Assembly (NCBI GenBank): GCA_900549245.1
Contig: URNQ01000138.1
Span: 1-5,191 of the forward strand
Length of the DNA stretch: 5,191 nt
Direction of reading: 5' to 3'
Origin: an uncultured Collinsella sp.
GTDB lineage: Bacteria; Actinomycetota; Coriobacteriia; Coriobacteriales; Coriobacteriaceae
In this document: in pieces, positions 1 to 5,191 of the stretch
Numbering within the stretch: position 1 is the stretch's first letter
Layout of the letters: every line of letters begins with the position of its first letter
Translations under genes and position numbers: made by a program
Notes under the pieces: generated by a model
What the model saw: only the letters and a program-made list of their open reading frames with translations
What the model was told of the DNA's origin: nothing
Database searches by the model: none

Positions 1-2
1 CG

Positions 3-167
3 GGCCGCGGGCAGATCGTGCGCCTGGGTGGCGAGGATACCGCCGGCGTGCCCGATCGCATCGATATCGACTGCGCCGCCGCCACCGGCTCCGAGTTCGG
101 CCGCGTCGGGATCCTGCGGCTCGATGATGGGGCGGAGTTCTACGCGAACATCAACCCGGGCGAATAA
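3..167 (+). CDS. C-terminal end of an unidentified protein (5' end outside window)
   Basis: An open frame runs in from the left edge and stops at TAA 165-167, giving 54 residues that end in DDGAEFYANINPGE. The codons are G/C-ending, as in the clear genes of the window, which supports real coding. The tail is acidic, with alternating hydrophobic residues (VGILRL, AEFYANI) that suggest a final beta-rich fold. It has no membrane segment and no motif I can assign to a family, so the function is unknown. The gene converges on the - strand flippase gene and probably ends transcription at the hairpin 293-339, about 130 bases beyond its stop. Confidence 0.7.
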   Translation, partial: GRGQIVRLGGEDTAGVPDRIDIDCAAATGSEFGRVGILRLDDGAEFYANINPGE

Positions 168-224
168 TCGGTGCAAGTGGTAGCTAATTTGGGACGGAGC
201 TTTTTTGACTACTTTCGGAGAATA

Positions 225-273
225 GCGCTTTCTTGCTCGGTAAGCGCGAGAAATGAGGAGCGTCTGCGTCCTC
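225..273 (+). other. Small hairpins in the gene-free stretch before the terminator
   Basis: Two short inverted repeats lie between the upstream stop codon and the terminator. One is gcgctt/aagcgc (225-230 with 242-247). The other is gagga/tcctc (255-259 with 269-273). With the terminator they form three hairpins in a row, which could be an untranslated 3' end or a small RNA. The stems are short and I see no good promoter before them. The only open frame here (GTG at 171) has no ribosome binding site and atypical composition, so I see no gene in 168-352. Confidence 0.25.
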
Positions 274-292
274 GGCAGTGCGAAAATGCTCG

Positions 293-339
293 AAAAACCG
301 TCGCAACGGAGTCAAACGACGTTGCGACGGTTCTTTTTT
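293..339 (+). terminator. Bidirectional intrinsic terminator
   Basis: A perfect 10-bp stem, ccgtcgcaac (298-307) with gttgcgacgg (321-330), encloses a 13-base loop. It is followed by TTCTTTTTT (331-339). On the other strand the five A's at 293-297 read as a T-run after the same stem, so it can stop transcripts from both sides. That fits its place between the convergent upstream gene (+) and flippase gene (-). Confidence 0.85.
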
Positions 340-352
340 GGCTGTCCGCTGG

Positions 353-475
353 CTAAGTGAGTAGACTTTTTTGGAAATGCCGAGCAGCCGGCAAATTTGC
401 CTCAACAAAACCGCAGGTCACTGACTTGTGTTTTGCCGGTGTGGTCAGGGATTCGGCAAAAGTCTACTCACTTAG
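353..475. repeat. 123-bp element bounded by perfect 18-bp inverted repeats
   Basis: The ends ctaagtgagtagactttt (353-370) and aaaagtctactcacttag (458-475) are exact reverse complements. The fold continues inward: after a 7-8 base bulge, gccga (379-383) pairs with tcggc (453-457). Deeper still, ccggcaaa (388-395) pairs with tttgccgg (432-439). A separate 12-bp palindrome, ggcaaatttgcc, sits at 390-401. There is no useful open frame inside and no obvious target-site duplication at the edges (gctgg on the left, ttttg on the right). It may be a non-autonomous mobile or REP-like intergenic repeat, or a long transcribed hairpin in the 3' region of the flippase transcript. The structure is certain; the role is not. 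Confidence 0.75.
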
Positions 476-524
476 TTTTGCGTGTCGCAAATCGTCCGCA
501 ACGAGACCCCCCCCATTGCGCCAA

Positions 525-1847
525 TTAGGCGCCGTACGGGTTGCGGTCGCGCTCGATGCGTTGGCGGATGTGGGCGTATTCGATAATCAGCAGCACCAGG
601 AGTAGGGCCATGATGGCTAGGTAGCTCACCACGGCGCCCATCAGACCCAGCAGGTTGATCAGGATCACCGGGAGCACCACGCTCACGGCAAAGCAGATCA
701 GGTAGATCTTGGTGACGTCTCCAGCGTGGCGCAGCACCGTGATGATGGCGTAGATAAAGTCGATGGCCGCGGTTACGCCGCCGGCGACGACCATCAGCAG
801 CGCCAGCGTACGGTAGCGTTCAAAGCTGAGGCCGTACATAAAGCTCATGAGGGGAATACCGGGACCTGCCATAAATGCGGCGCACACGCCGGTGATGACC
901 GCGATCAGCGCCATAACGGCAACAATAATCAGGTCAAAGCGGCGACGCTTGCGCGGATTCGTCCAAATGCTCGACAGACGCAGAAGCTGCGGTTTATAGA
1001 CAAATCCGATGCTCAACAAAATGGCCTGCGCTGGAAAGAACAGGGCATTAAAGTACAGCTGATATTTGTATGCCAGCGTGCCTTCCATCACAAACTTGGG
1101 CATGCTCTCAATAAGGTTGAACAGGAACAGTGCACCAAAGAGCGGGGCGCACTGGACAAACAGGTGGCCGACCTCGCGCAGGCTCACGTGGCGCGATTTT
1201 TCGGTCTCGAGCAGGGCAAGCGGCGCGGTGACCAGCACGAGCGAGGCGATGGCGGTGACACCCATGGCCATGGCCGCGATGGGCATGCTGCGCGTGAGGA
1301 ACAGTGCCACGCTAAAGACCGCGATGACGCCGGCGGAACGCAGCGTTTGGCTCATGCCGGCCAAATAGAGCTTGTCGGCCTGCTGCAGGCGGCCCTCGTA
1401 CACGTCGGCGATGCCGTCGATCACCTTATAGAGGTAGACGCCCAGGCCGATCGTGGCCATCTGCGCATCGTAGCCGCGGGCGCTGCTGTATACCAGGCCG
1501 CATGCCAGCGCGAGCGCTCCGCAGATCCAGCGGTTGAGCTGGTAAGAGGCAAAGGACGTCTTTTCGTCGATGTCCGAGACCTGGAAATTGCGCACGCCGT
1601 AGTTGCACGCGATCATGATGAGCGTGCCGGTGACAAAGGCGATGGAGAATTTGCCAGCCTCCTCGGCGCCCGCGAGCTGTGTGGACACGATGGTGAGCAA
1701 CGGAAACGCCATGCCCCACACGGCGGTGCCCAGGGTATTCCAAAGGTAGTCGCGACGGGTGGCGTGATCTTCGTACTCGGCTTCTTGCGTGGAGAAGCCG
1801 CCGCCGTAGACGGCTCCGAGCAGGCGGTTCCACCAGGCATTGACCAT
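525..1847 (-). CDS. Polysaccharide-type flippase, multi-spanning membrane protein (Wzx/MATE-like)
   Basis: From ATG 1847 the product is 440 residues, very hydrophobic, with about 12 predicted membrane segments. Their rough positions are 37-58, 66-84, 107-124, 131-148, 171-186, 189-213, 232-246, 262-283, 304-326, 345-372, 380-400 and 402-424. A basic cytoplasmic loop (NPRKRRRF, 297-304) lies between the two halves. This layout fits the polysaccharide-exporter branch of the MOP flippase superfamily, which moves lipid-linked sugars across the membrane. The substrate cannot be read from the sequence and no glycosyltransferases are next to it. The ATG at 1847 is doubtful: no Shine-Dalgarno precedes it, and the frame stays open and coding-like upstream to 2079, with no ATG, GTG or TTG. 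The true start is probably the TTG at 2098, reached through a one-base frame break. The TAA stop lies inside a small hairpin (518-532). Confidence 0.8.
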   Translation of the reverse strand: MVNAWWNRLLGAVYGGGFSTQEAEYEDHATRRDYLWNTLGTAVWGMAFPLLTIVSTQLAGAEEAGKFSIAFVTGTLIMIACNYGVRNFQVSDIDEKTSFASYQLNRWICGALALACGLVYSSARGYDAQMATIGLGVYLYKVIDGIADVYEGRLQQADKLYLAGMSQTLRSAGVIAVFSVALFLTRSMPIAAMAMGVTAIASLVLVTAPLALLETEKSRHVSLREVGHLFVQCAPLFGALFLFNLIESMPKFVMEGTLAYKYQLYFNALFFPAQAILLSIGFVYKPQLLRLSSIWTNPRKRRRFDLIIVAVMALIAVITGVCAAFMAGPGIPLMSFMYGLSFERYRTLALLMVVAGGVTAAIDFIYAIITVLRHAGDVTKIYLICFAVSVVLPVILINLLGLMGAVVSYLAIMALLLVLLIIEYAHIRQRIERDRNPYGA

Positions 1848-2098
1848 GCGGTGGATGGGGCCGGGCTGGCGATTGCGCTCGCGGCGACGGCGTGTGGCCT
1901 GGCTGCTGTCGGGACCGCCGGCGTTACGCTGGCTTAGCTCTTGGATTCGTGCGAGCTCCTCGGCGGTGTGCGATGCGGGGAACAGGCCGTTCTCGATGCG
2001 TCCGCCCTGCCCGTGCGCCCCGTCCGATACGGTGGGGTCGGCGACGCCATTGCGGCGGCGATGGCGCGGCGAATGCTATCGATGGGCGTGATGCTCAA
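1848..2098 (-). pseudogene. Probable 5' end of the flippase gene, out of frame with the rest
   Basis: A TTG at 2098-2096 has a strong AGAAAGGA seven bases upstream. It opens a frame reading (M)SITPIDSIRRAIAAAMASP. That frame runs on to a stop near 1934 but loses coding character. The flippase frame itself is open back to a stop at 2078-2076. It reads GRIENGLFPASHTAEELAR and onward into the ATG 1847 protein, with G/C-ending codons throughout. One missing base joins the two frames. A fifth C in the CCCC run (GGGG on the + strand, 2034-2037) would give ASPTPTVSDGAHGQGGRIEN. The joined protein would be about 524 residues with a hydrophilic N-terminal tail of about 120. The break could be a real mutation, a sequencing or assembly error, or, less likely, programmed frameshifting. 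Confidence 0.6.
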
Positions 2099-2105
2099 AG
2101 CGGAG

Positions 2106-2113
2106 TCCTTTCT
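2106..2113 (-). promoter_or_regulatory. Ribosome binding site favouring the TTG start at 2098
   Basis: Read on the - strand this is AGAAAGGA, followed by a 7-base spacer and the TTG at 2098-2096. It is the only good Shine-Dalgarno match in front of the flippase gene; nothing comparable precedes the ATG at 1847. Confidence 0.6.
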
Positions 2114-2126
2114 ATTGCTGCGCTCT

Positions 2127-2132
2127 AGTATA
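2127..2132 (-). promoter_or_regulatory. Possible -10 box of the flippase gene
   Basis: TATACT on the - strand lies 28 bases before the TTG start at 2098 and so leaves room for a short leader that includes the ribosome binding site. No good -35 box is visible at the right distance, so this is a weak call based on one hexamer and its position. Confidence 0.35.
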
Positions 2133-2200
2133 GACGCGACGGTGTTCGTTCGTGTTTTTGAACAGGTTGTTCGATAATTTCGGCGGCGCCATTCAGTAGA

Positions 2201-2259
2201 CGGCATTTGGGGACGTTCCTTATGTGCCGGCACTTTGGGAACGTCCCTAAGTGCCGGCA
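2201..2259. repeat. Degenerate 27-bp tandem repeat with a 10-bp inverted repeat
   Basis: On the - strand two 27-base units (2259-2233 and 2232-2206) both begin TGCCGGCAC and match at about 20 of 27 positions. A third start, TGCCG, follows at 2205-2201. On the + strand gggacgttcc (2210-2219) and ggaacgtccc (2238-2247) form a 10-bp stem around the 10-bp palindrome gtgccggcac (2224-2233). No T-run follows, so it is not a standard terminator. It looks like an intergenic repeat rather than part of either flanking gene. Confidence 0.6.
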
Positions 2260-2360
2260 TCCGGGGTCGCTCCTTGGTTGTTGCCTGTTCAAGAGTGTCC
2301 CTAATGACTAGGCCGCTTGCGTGCGATTTTTGACCGTTGGGCGGGCGCTTCGCCGTTGCC

Positions 2361-2376
2361 GCAAAAACGTTTTTGC
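2361..2376. promoter_or_regulatory. Perfect 16-bp palindrome, candidate operator upstream of pckA
   Basis: gcaaaaacgtttttgc is a perfect palindrome with a central CG step, 75 bases before the pckA ATG. A/T arms around a central CG resemble the operators of LacI/CcpA-family regulators. pckA is under catabolite control in many bacteria, so a repressor or activator site is reasonable here. No T-run follows, which argues against a terminator. I could not place a convincing -35/-10 pair; TACAAC (2385-2390) is a possible -10, and the palindrome would then overlap its -35 region. Confidence 0.4.
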
Positions 2377-2450
2377 ATATCGGGTACAACGGGCTTTATG
2401 TGAGTAAAGTGCGCGCCTCGTCCACGTGTCGCGCTTTTAAAGGAGGCCCC

Positions 2451-4121
2451 ATGCCAGGTGTTACCCCTGCAGAAGTTCTGTCCAACTTTGGCATTACGCT
2501 GGTCGAAGATCCTGCCGAGAACCAGCCCCGCCTGCTGGTCGACCTGCCGGCAGCCGAGCTCGTCGAGCACGCCATCCGTCGCAACGAAGGTCGTATGGCC
2601 TCCAACGGCGCGCTGGTGATCGAGACGGGGGAGCGCACTGGCCGCTCGCCTAATGACCGCTTTATCGTTGACACCCCCGATGTTCACGACAAGATTGCCT
2701 GGGGTGCCGTCAACCGCCCGCTGTCTGTCGAGAGCTACGAGGCCATCAAGGCCGGCATCGTCGACTATCTCAACGAGCGCGACGTGTTCGTCACGCGCGG
2801 TATGGCCGGTGCCGATCGCAACCATACACGTCGCCTGCTTGTCGCCTGCGAACGTGCCAGCCAGGCGCTCTTTATTAAGCAGATGCTCGCTCGCCCGCTC
2901 GCTCGCGAAATTGCGCGCACCGGTGAGCCGGACTTTTGCGTGCTCGCCGCTCCCGGCTACCAGTGCGATCCCGCCATTAAGGGCCTCAACTCCAGCGCCG
3001 CCGTGGTCATCAACTTCCAGGAGCGCGTGATTCTGGTTGCCGGCACCGGCTACTCCGGTGAGATCAAAAAGTCCATCTTCAGCGTCATGAACTACCTGCT
3101 GCCCGTAGAGGACGACGTGCTGCCCATGCACTGCTCGGCCAGCATGGATCCTGTCACGCACGAGACCGCCGTGTTCTTTGGCCTGTCTGGCACCGGCAAG
3201 ACCACGCTTTCGGCCAACCCCACGCGCCTACTGATCGGCGACGACGAGCACGGTTGGTCCGACATGGGCATCTTCAACATCGAGGGTGGCTGCTACGCCA
3301 AATGCGAGGGCCTGGACGCGTTCCACGAGCCTGAGATCTTCAACGCCGTCCGCTTTGGCGCGATCTGCGAAAACGTGGTGCTCGACGAGAGCCGCAAGCC
3401 CAACTACGATGACGTCTCGGTCACGCACAACACGCGCGTGGCCTACCCTGTGGAGCACATTCCCAACGCGTGGACCAAGGGTATGGGCACCACTCCGAGC
3501 GTCGTGCTGTTTTTGACCTGCGACGCCTTTGGCGTGCTGCCGCCCATCTCGCGCCTGACGGCCGACGCCGCCATGTATCACTTTGTGACGGGCTTTACGG
3601 CCAAGATCCCCGGCACCGAGGTCGGCGTCACCGAGCCCACACCCACGTTCTCTTCGCTGTTTGGCGAGCCGTTTATGCCGCTCGACCCCATGGTCTATGC
3701 CAAGATGCTCGGTGAGCGCATCGCCGACGGCCGCACGCGTGTGTACCTGGTCAACACCGGCTGGATTGGCGGCGGCTACGGCGTGGGCCATCGCATCGAG
3801 CTTGCCTACACGCGCGCCCTGGTGGCCCGCGCCCTCGACGGTACCATCGAGGACAGCGAGTTCGTCCACGATGATATCTTTAACGTCGACATTCCCACCA
3901 CGTGCCACGGCGTGCCCGACGGCATCCTGGTGCCGCGCCAGTACTGGCAGAGCACCGCGCGCTACGACGAGGCGGCGCACAACTTGGCCGTGATGTTCGA
4001 GGAGAACTTCGAGAAGAAGTACTCGCACCTGCCCGAGTCCGTGAAGGCCGCCGGTCCGCACGCTCAGGTGCACGCCGACGCCCGTCATCGCGGCCGCGGC
4101 CTGCTGGGACTCCGACACTAG
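2451..4121 (+). CDS. pckA: Phosphoenolpyruvate carboxykinase, ATP-dependent
   Basis: The 556-residue product is the cytosolic ATP-type PEP carboxykinase (E. coli enzyme 540). It interconverts oxaloacetate + ATP and phosphoenolpyruvate + CO2 + ADP. It serves gluconeogenesis, or in fermenters CO2 fixation toward succinate. Motifs in order: TGRSPNDRF at 63-71, with Arg65 for substrate; GEIKKS with Lys206/Lys207; the metal ligand His227 in LPMHCSAS; the P-loop GLSGTGKTT at 244-252 with Lys250; the second kinase motif LIGDDEH with Asp264/Asp265; NTRVAYP with Arg329; and TGWIGGGYGVG. All catalytic residues I looked for are present. The start is set by AAAGGAGG (2439-2446) four bases before ATG 2451; the frame is open upstream, but that part looks non-coding. 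The C-terminus carries about 20 Arg/His-rich residues beyond the usual AAGP end. The gene appears monocistronic and ends at the hairpin 4137-4177. Confidence 0.97.
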   Translation: MPGVTPAEVLSNFGITLVEDPAENQPRLLVDLPAAELVEHAIRRNEGRMASNGALVIETGERTGRSPNDRFIVDTPDVHDKIAWGAVNRPLSVESYEAIKAGIVDYLNERDVFVTRGMAGADRNHTRRLLVACERASQALFIKQMLARPLAREIARTGEPDFCVLAAPGYQCDPAIKGLNSSAAVVINFQERVILVAGTGYSGEIKKSIFSVMNYLLPVEDDVLPMHCSASMDPVTHETAVFFGLSGTGKTTLSANPTRLLIGDDEHGWSDMGIFNIEGGCYAKCEGLDAFHEPEIFNAVRFGAICENVVLDESRKPNYDDVSVTHNTRVAYPVEHIPNAWTKGMGTTPSVVLFLTCDAFGVLPPISRLTADAAMYHFVTGFTAKIPGTEVGVTEPTPTFSSLFGEPFMPLDPMVYAKMLGERIADGRTRVYLVNTGWIGGGYGVGHRIELAYTRALVARALDGTIEDSEFVHDDIFNVDIPTTCHGVPDGILVPRQYWQSTARYDEAAHNLAVMFEENFEKKYSHLPESVKAAGPHAQVHADARHRGRGLLGLRH

Positions 4122-4136
4122 CGTTGCTTCAGACCC

Positions 4137-4177
4137 AAAACCACCATAAAGGGGACAGGCACCTTTGTGGTGGTTTT
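4137..4177 (+). terminator. pckA terminator made of a hairpin repeat (copy 1)
   Basis: aaaaccacca (4137-4146) pairs with tggtggtttt (4168-4177). The stem continues through a T-G wobble and aaagg/ccttt-type pairs to a 9-base loop, ggacaggca (4153-4161). With the outer C-G pair the stem reaches about 17 bp. The T's of the 3' arm act as the T-run, and the A's of the 5' arm do so on the other strand. It lies 15 bases after the pckA stop. The 41 bases match the reverse complement of 5094-5134 with one difference. Confidence 0.75.
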
Positions 4178-4204
4178 GCTCGCGCGGATGACTCGGGTTA
4201 CAAT
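4176..4204 (+). promoter_or_regulatory. Candidate promoter before the structured leader and the B3/4 gene
   Basis: TTGCTC (4176-4181) and TACAAT (4199-4204) are 17 bases apart, a normal sigma-70-type spacing. The -10 box is good and the -35 is poor. The -35 overlaps the end of the pckA terminator hairpin. Transcription would begin near 4211, just ahead of the hairpins at 4219-4308. Confidence 0.45.
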
Positions 4205-4210
4205 ACGCCT

Positions 4211-4308
4211 GACATATTGCCCCCTTCTCCGGATGGGGGCAGCGTAAGCGCTCTTGTGGCGGCACCGTAGGACTTTGAAGGTGGCCGTCGTAAGGGCGCT
4301 TTTTGTTT
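4211..4308 (+). ncRNA. Possible small RNA or regulatory leader ending in an intrinsic terminator
   Basis: Between a candidate promoter and the next gene lie two clear hairpins. The first is gccccc/gggggc (4219-4224 with 4235-4240). The second is a 20-bp stem from 4247 to 4300, followed by T's. There is no open frame of note and the next ATG is 38 bases further on. It could be a free-standing RNA of about 100 bases, or a 5' leader that controls the B3/4 gene by premature termination. The short hairpin agcg/cgct (4241-4252) would compete with the base of the terminator stem, as an antiterminator might. I cannot assign it to a known RNA family. Confidence 0.4.
4247..4308 (+). terminator. Long-stem intrinsic terminator upstream of the B3/4 gene
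   Basis: agcgctcttg (4247-4256) pairs with the 3' arm ending taagggcgct (4291-4300). The stem continues inward through cggc/gccg (4260-4263 with 4284-4287) to acc/ggt, with one bulged G at 4283 and a 13-base loop (4267-4279). TTTTTGTTT (4300-4308) follows directly. The stem has about 20 pairs, several of them G-U on the RNA, so the terminator points to the + strand. Confidence 0.7.
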
Positions 4309-4345
4309 AGGCGCTCGCGTGGGGCGAATCGTGAAGGGAGCACGT

Positions 4346-5065
4346 ATGAAGAGCTTTATTGCCGAGGATTCATTTTGGGAGCTGTTTCCGCAGGCGGCAA
4401 TCGGTGTTGTGGTCGTGGAGGGCATGAAGCCCGCGGCTCAGATTCCTCAAAAGGACGTGGATACCATTGCGGCGCTGCTCGACCGTGCCAATATCAATGC
4501 GGAGCGTCATCTGACCAGCGATACTATCAGCGAGAACGCACCGGTCAAGGCATGGCGCGAGGCCTATCGCCTGTTCAAGACCAAAAAGGGTGCGCGTTGT
4601 TCGATCGAGAACCTGCTCAAACGCGTGCTCAAAGGCAAGCCGGTGGGCCACATTGCGCCCGCGGTGGACATCTACAACACGATTTCGTTGACCTACGCGC
4701 TTCCCGTAGGCGGCGAGGATCTGCACGCGATTGAGGGAGACCTTTGCTTGAAGGTGACCGACGGTGCCGATGCGTTTGTGCCGCTTGGCGAGGAAGCGGA
4801 TGACCCGACGCTGCCCGGCGAGCTCGCCTATATCGACGATGCAGGCGCCGTGTGCCGCTGCTGGAACTGGCGCGACGGCGTTCGAACGGCGCTGTCCGAT
4901 GATTCGGCCGATGCGTTCCTGGCGATTGAGTGCGTGGAGCCCGAGCGGATGGGGGATTGCCAGGCCGCGATCGATCGTTTAGCCGAGCTGCTCGAGCGCT
5001 ATCTGGGAGCGACGGTTGTCGTTAAGACGCTTGTGACTCGCGACAATCCCTGCGTGGAGCTGTAG
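4346..5065 (+). CDS. Lone B3/4 (tRNA-synthetase beta-type) domain protein
   Basis: The 239-residue protein matches the stand-alone B3/4 domain family, which resembles the editing module of phenylalanyl-tRNA synthetase beta chain (COG3382-type). Recognisable stretches are VKAWREAYRLF (67-77), SIENLLKRVLKG (86-97), the family signature VDIYNTISLTYALPVGGEDL (107-126), GELAYIDDAG (158-167) and CRCWNWRDGVRT (170-181). The last of these is close to the usual RxWNWR core. Such proteins are thought to bind or deacylate charged tRNA or related aminoacyl compounds, but the substrate is not established and cannot be read here. No signal peptide or membrane segment is seen, so it is cytosolic. The start ATG has AAGGGAG (4334-4340) five bases upstream; a GTG in frame at 4319 lacks this. 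The gene stands alone, between a leader terminator and the hairpin 5094-5134. Confidence 0.85.
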   Translation: MKSFIAEDSFWELFPQAAIGVVVVEGMKPAAQIPQKDVDTIAALLDRANINAERHLTSDTISENAPVKAWREAYRLFKTKKGARCSIENLLKRVLKGKPVGHIAPAVDIYNTISLTYALPVGGEDLHAIEGDLCLKVTDGADAFVPLGEEADDPTLPGELAYIDDAGAVCRCWNWRDGVRTALSDDSADAFLAIECVEPERMGDCQAAIDRLAELLERYLGATVVVKTLVTRDNPCVEL

Positions 5066-5093
5066 CGGCGCCTGCGGATCATGTTCGCCGGTC

Positions 5094-5135
5094 AAAACCA
5101 CCACAAAGGTGCCTGTCCCCTTTGTGGTGGTTTTT
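5094..5135 (+). terminator. Terminator made of a hairpin repeat (copy 2, inverted)
   Basis: aaaaccaccacaaagg (5094-5109) and cctttgtggtggtttt (5119-5134) form a perfect 16-bp stem with a 9-base loop, tgcctgtcc. A run of five T's (5131-5135) closes it. It lies 28 bases after the stop of the B3/4 gene. The sequence is the reverse complement of the copy after pckA with one change in 41 bases. Confidence 0.85.
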
Positions 5136-5169
5136 AGGCTTATAGGACAAAATGTGTGTCCACTTTAGG

Positions 5170-5191
5170 GGCATCGGCGCAGGTCGATGCC
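5170..5191. repeat. Inverted repeat cut by the window edge
   Basis: ggcatcg (5170-5176) and cgatgcc (5185-5191) are reverse complements around 8 bases. The stem may extend past the end of the window. A smaller pair, ggaca/tgtcc, lies just before it (5144-5148 with 5156-5160). Nothing shows whether this is a repeat, an operator or the leader of the next gene. Confidence 0.35.

Noticed and set aside
171..356. Small + strand frame starting with GTG at 171
   Set aside because: No Shine-Dalgarno, composition unlike the real genes, and it runs straight through the intrinsic terminator.
353..475. Insertion sequence or CRISPR repeat
   Set aside because: There is no transposase frame, no regular spaced repeats and no clear target-site duplication; only a terminal inverted repeat is seen.
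507..514. Run of eight C's as a phase-variation tract
   Set aside because: It lies outside any coding frame, after the flippase stop, and not at a promoter spacing, so a length change has no obvious effect.
726..1937. Long + strand open frame (403 codons) opposite the flippase gene
   Set aside because: Its translation is His/Gln/Arg/Asp-rich low-complexity sequence typical of the antisense of a membrane-protein gene, and it has no ribosome binding site.
2160..2172. gaacaggttgttc as a LexA-type SOS box
   Set aside because: The GAAC and GTTC half-sites are separated by five bases rather than the four expected for the Gram-positive/actinobacterial LexA site, and neither neighbour is an SOS gene.
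2301..3161. - strand open frame of 286 codons opposite the pckA 5' half
   Set aside because: It overlaps a certain gene over most of its length and reads as antisense sequence without a start signal.
3228..4343. Long - strand open frame (371 codons) opposite pckA
   Set aside because: It is the antisense shadow of pckA, running through its terminator hairpin; composition is repetitive and no family is recognised.
4137..5135. Composite transposon bounded by inverted repeats
   Set aside because: The repeats are hairpin terminators of 41 bp, the enclosed gene is not a transposase, and no target duplication is seen.

Overview
The window is G+C-rich bacterial chromosome. It most resembles a Coriobacteriia gut actinobacterium, probably Collinsella. 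That rests on the base composition and codon use, the ATP-type PEP carboxykinase, and the short 'accaccacaaagg...cctttgtggtggt' hairpin repeats between genes, a style I associate with that group. The organism call is an inference from memory, not a search.

Layout, left to right. (1) Positions 3-167 hold the last 54 codons of an unidentified + strand gene. (2) Positions 168-524 hold no convincing gene. They contain some small hairpins, a strong terminator at 293-339 that can work on both strands, and a 123-bp element (353-475) bounded by perfect 18-bp inverted repeats. (3) A - strand gene at 525-1847 encodes a membrane protein with about 12 helices, of the polysaccharide/lipid flippase type. 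Its real 5' end appears to lie further upstream, at a TTG with a good ribosome binding site (2098), but a one-base frame break separates that start from the body of the gene. (4) The divergent intergenic region 2099-2450 carries a possible -10 for the flippase gene, a short tandem/inverted repeat at 2201-2259, and a perfect 16-bp operator-like palindrome at 2361-2376. (5) pckA (2451-4121, +) encodes ATP-dependent phosphoenolpyruvate carboxykinase with its recognisable active-site motifs. (6) After pckA comes a hairpin terminator/repeat (4137-4177). It is followed by a possible promoter (4176-4204) and a short structured segment ending in a long-stem intrinsic terminator (4247-4308). (7) A B3/4-domain protein (4346-5065, +) follows, closed by a reverse-complement copy of the same hairpin repeat (5094-5134). 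The window ends in a cut-off inverted repeat (5170-5191).

The genes look functionally independent: central carbon metabolism (pckA), envelope polysaccharide export (flippase) and a lone tRNA-synthetase-like editing-type domain. No operon joins them, since each is separated by terminators or a divergent promoter region. I see no mobile-element gene, CRISPR array, tRNA or rRNA. The points most worth checking are the broken 5' end of the flippase gene, the 123-bp inverted-repeat element, the possible small RNA or attenuated leader before the B3/4 gene, and the pair of inverted hairpin repeats around that gene.
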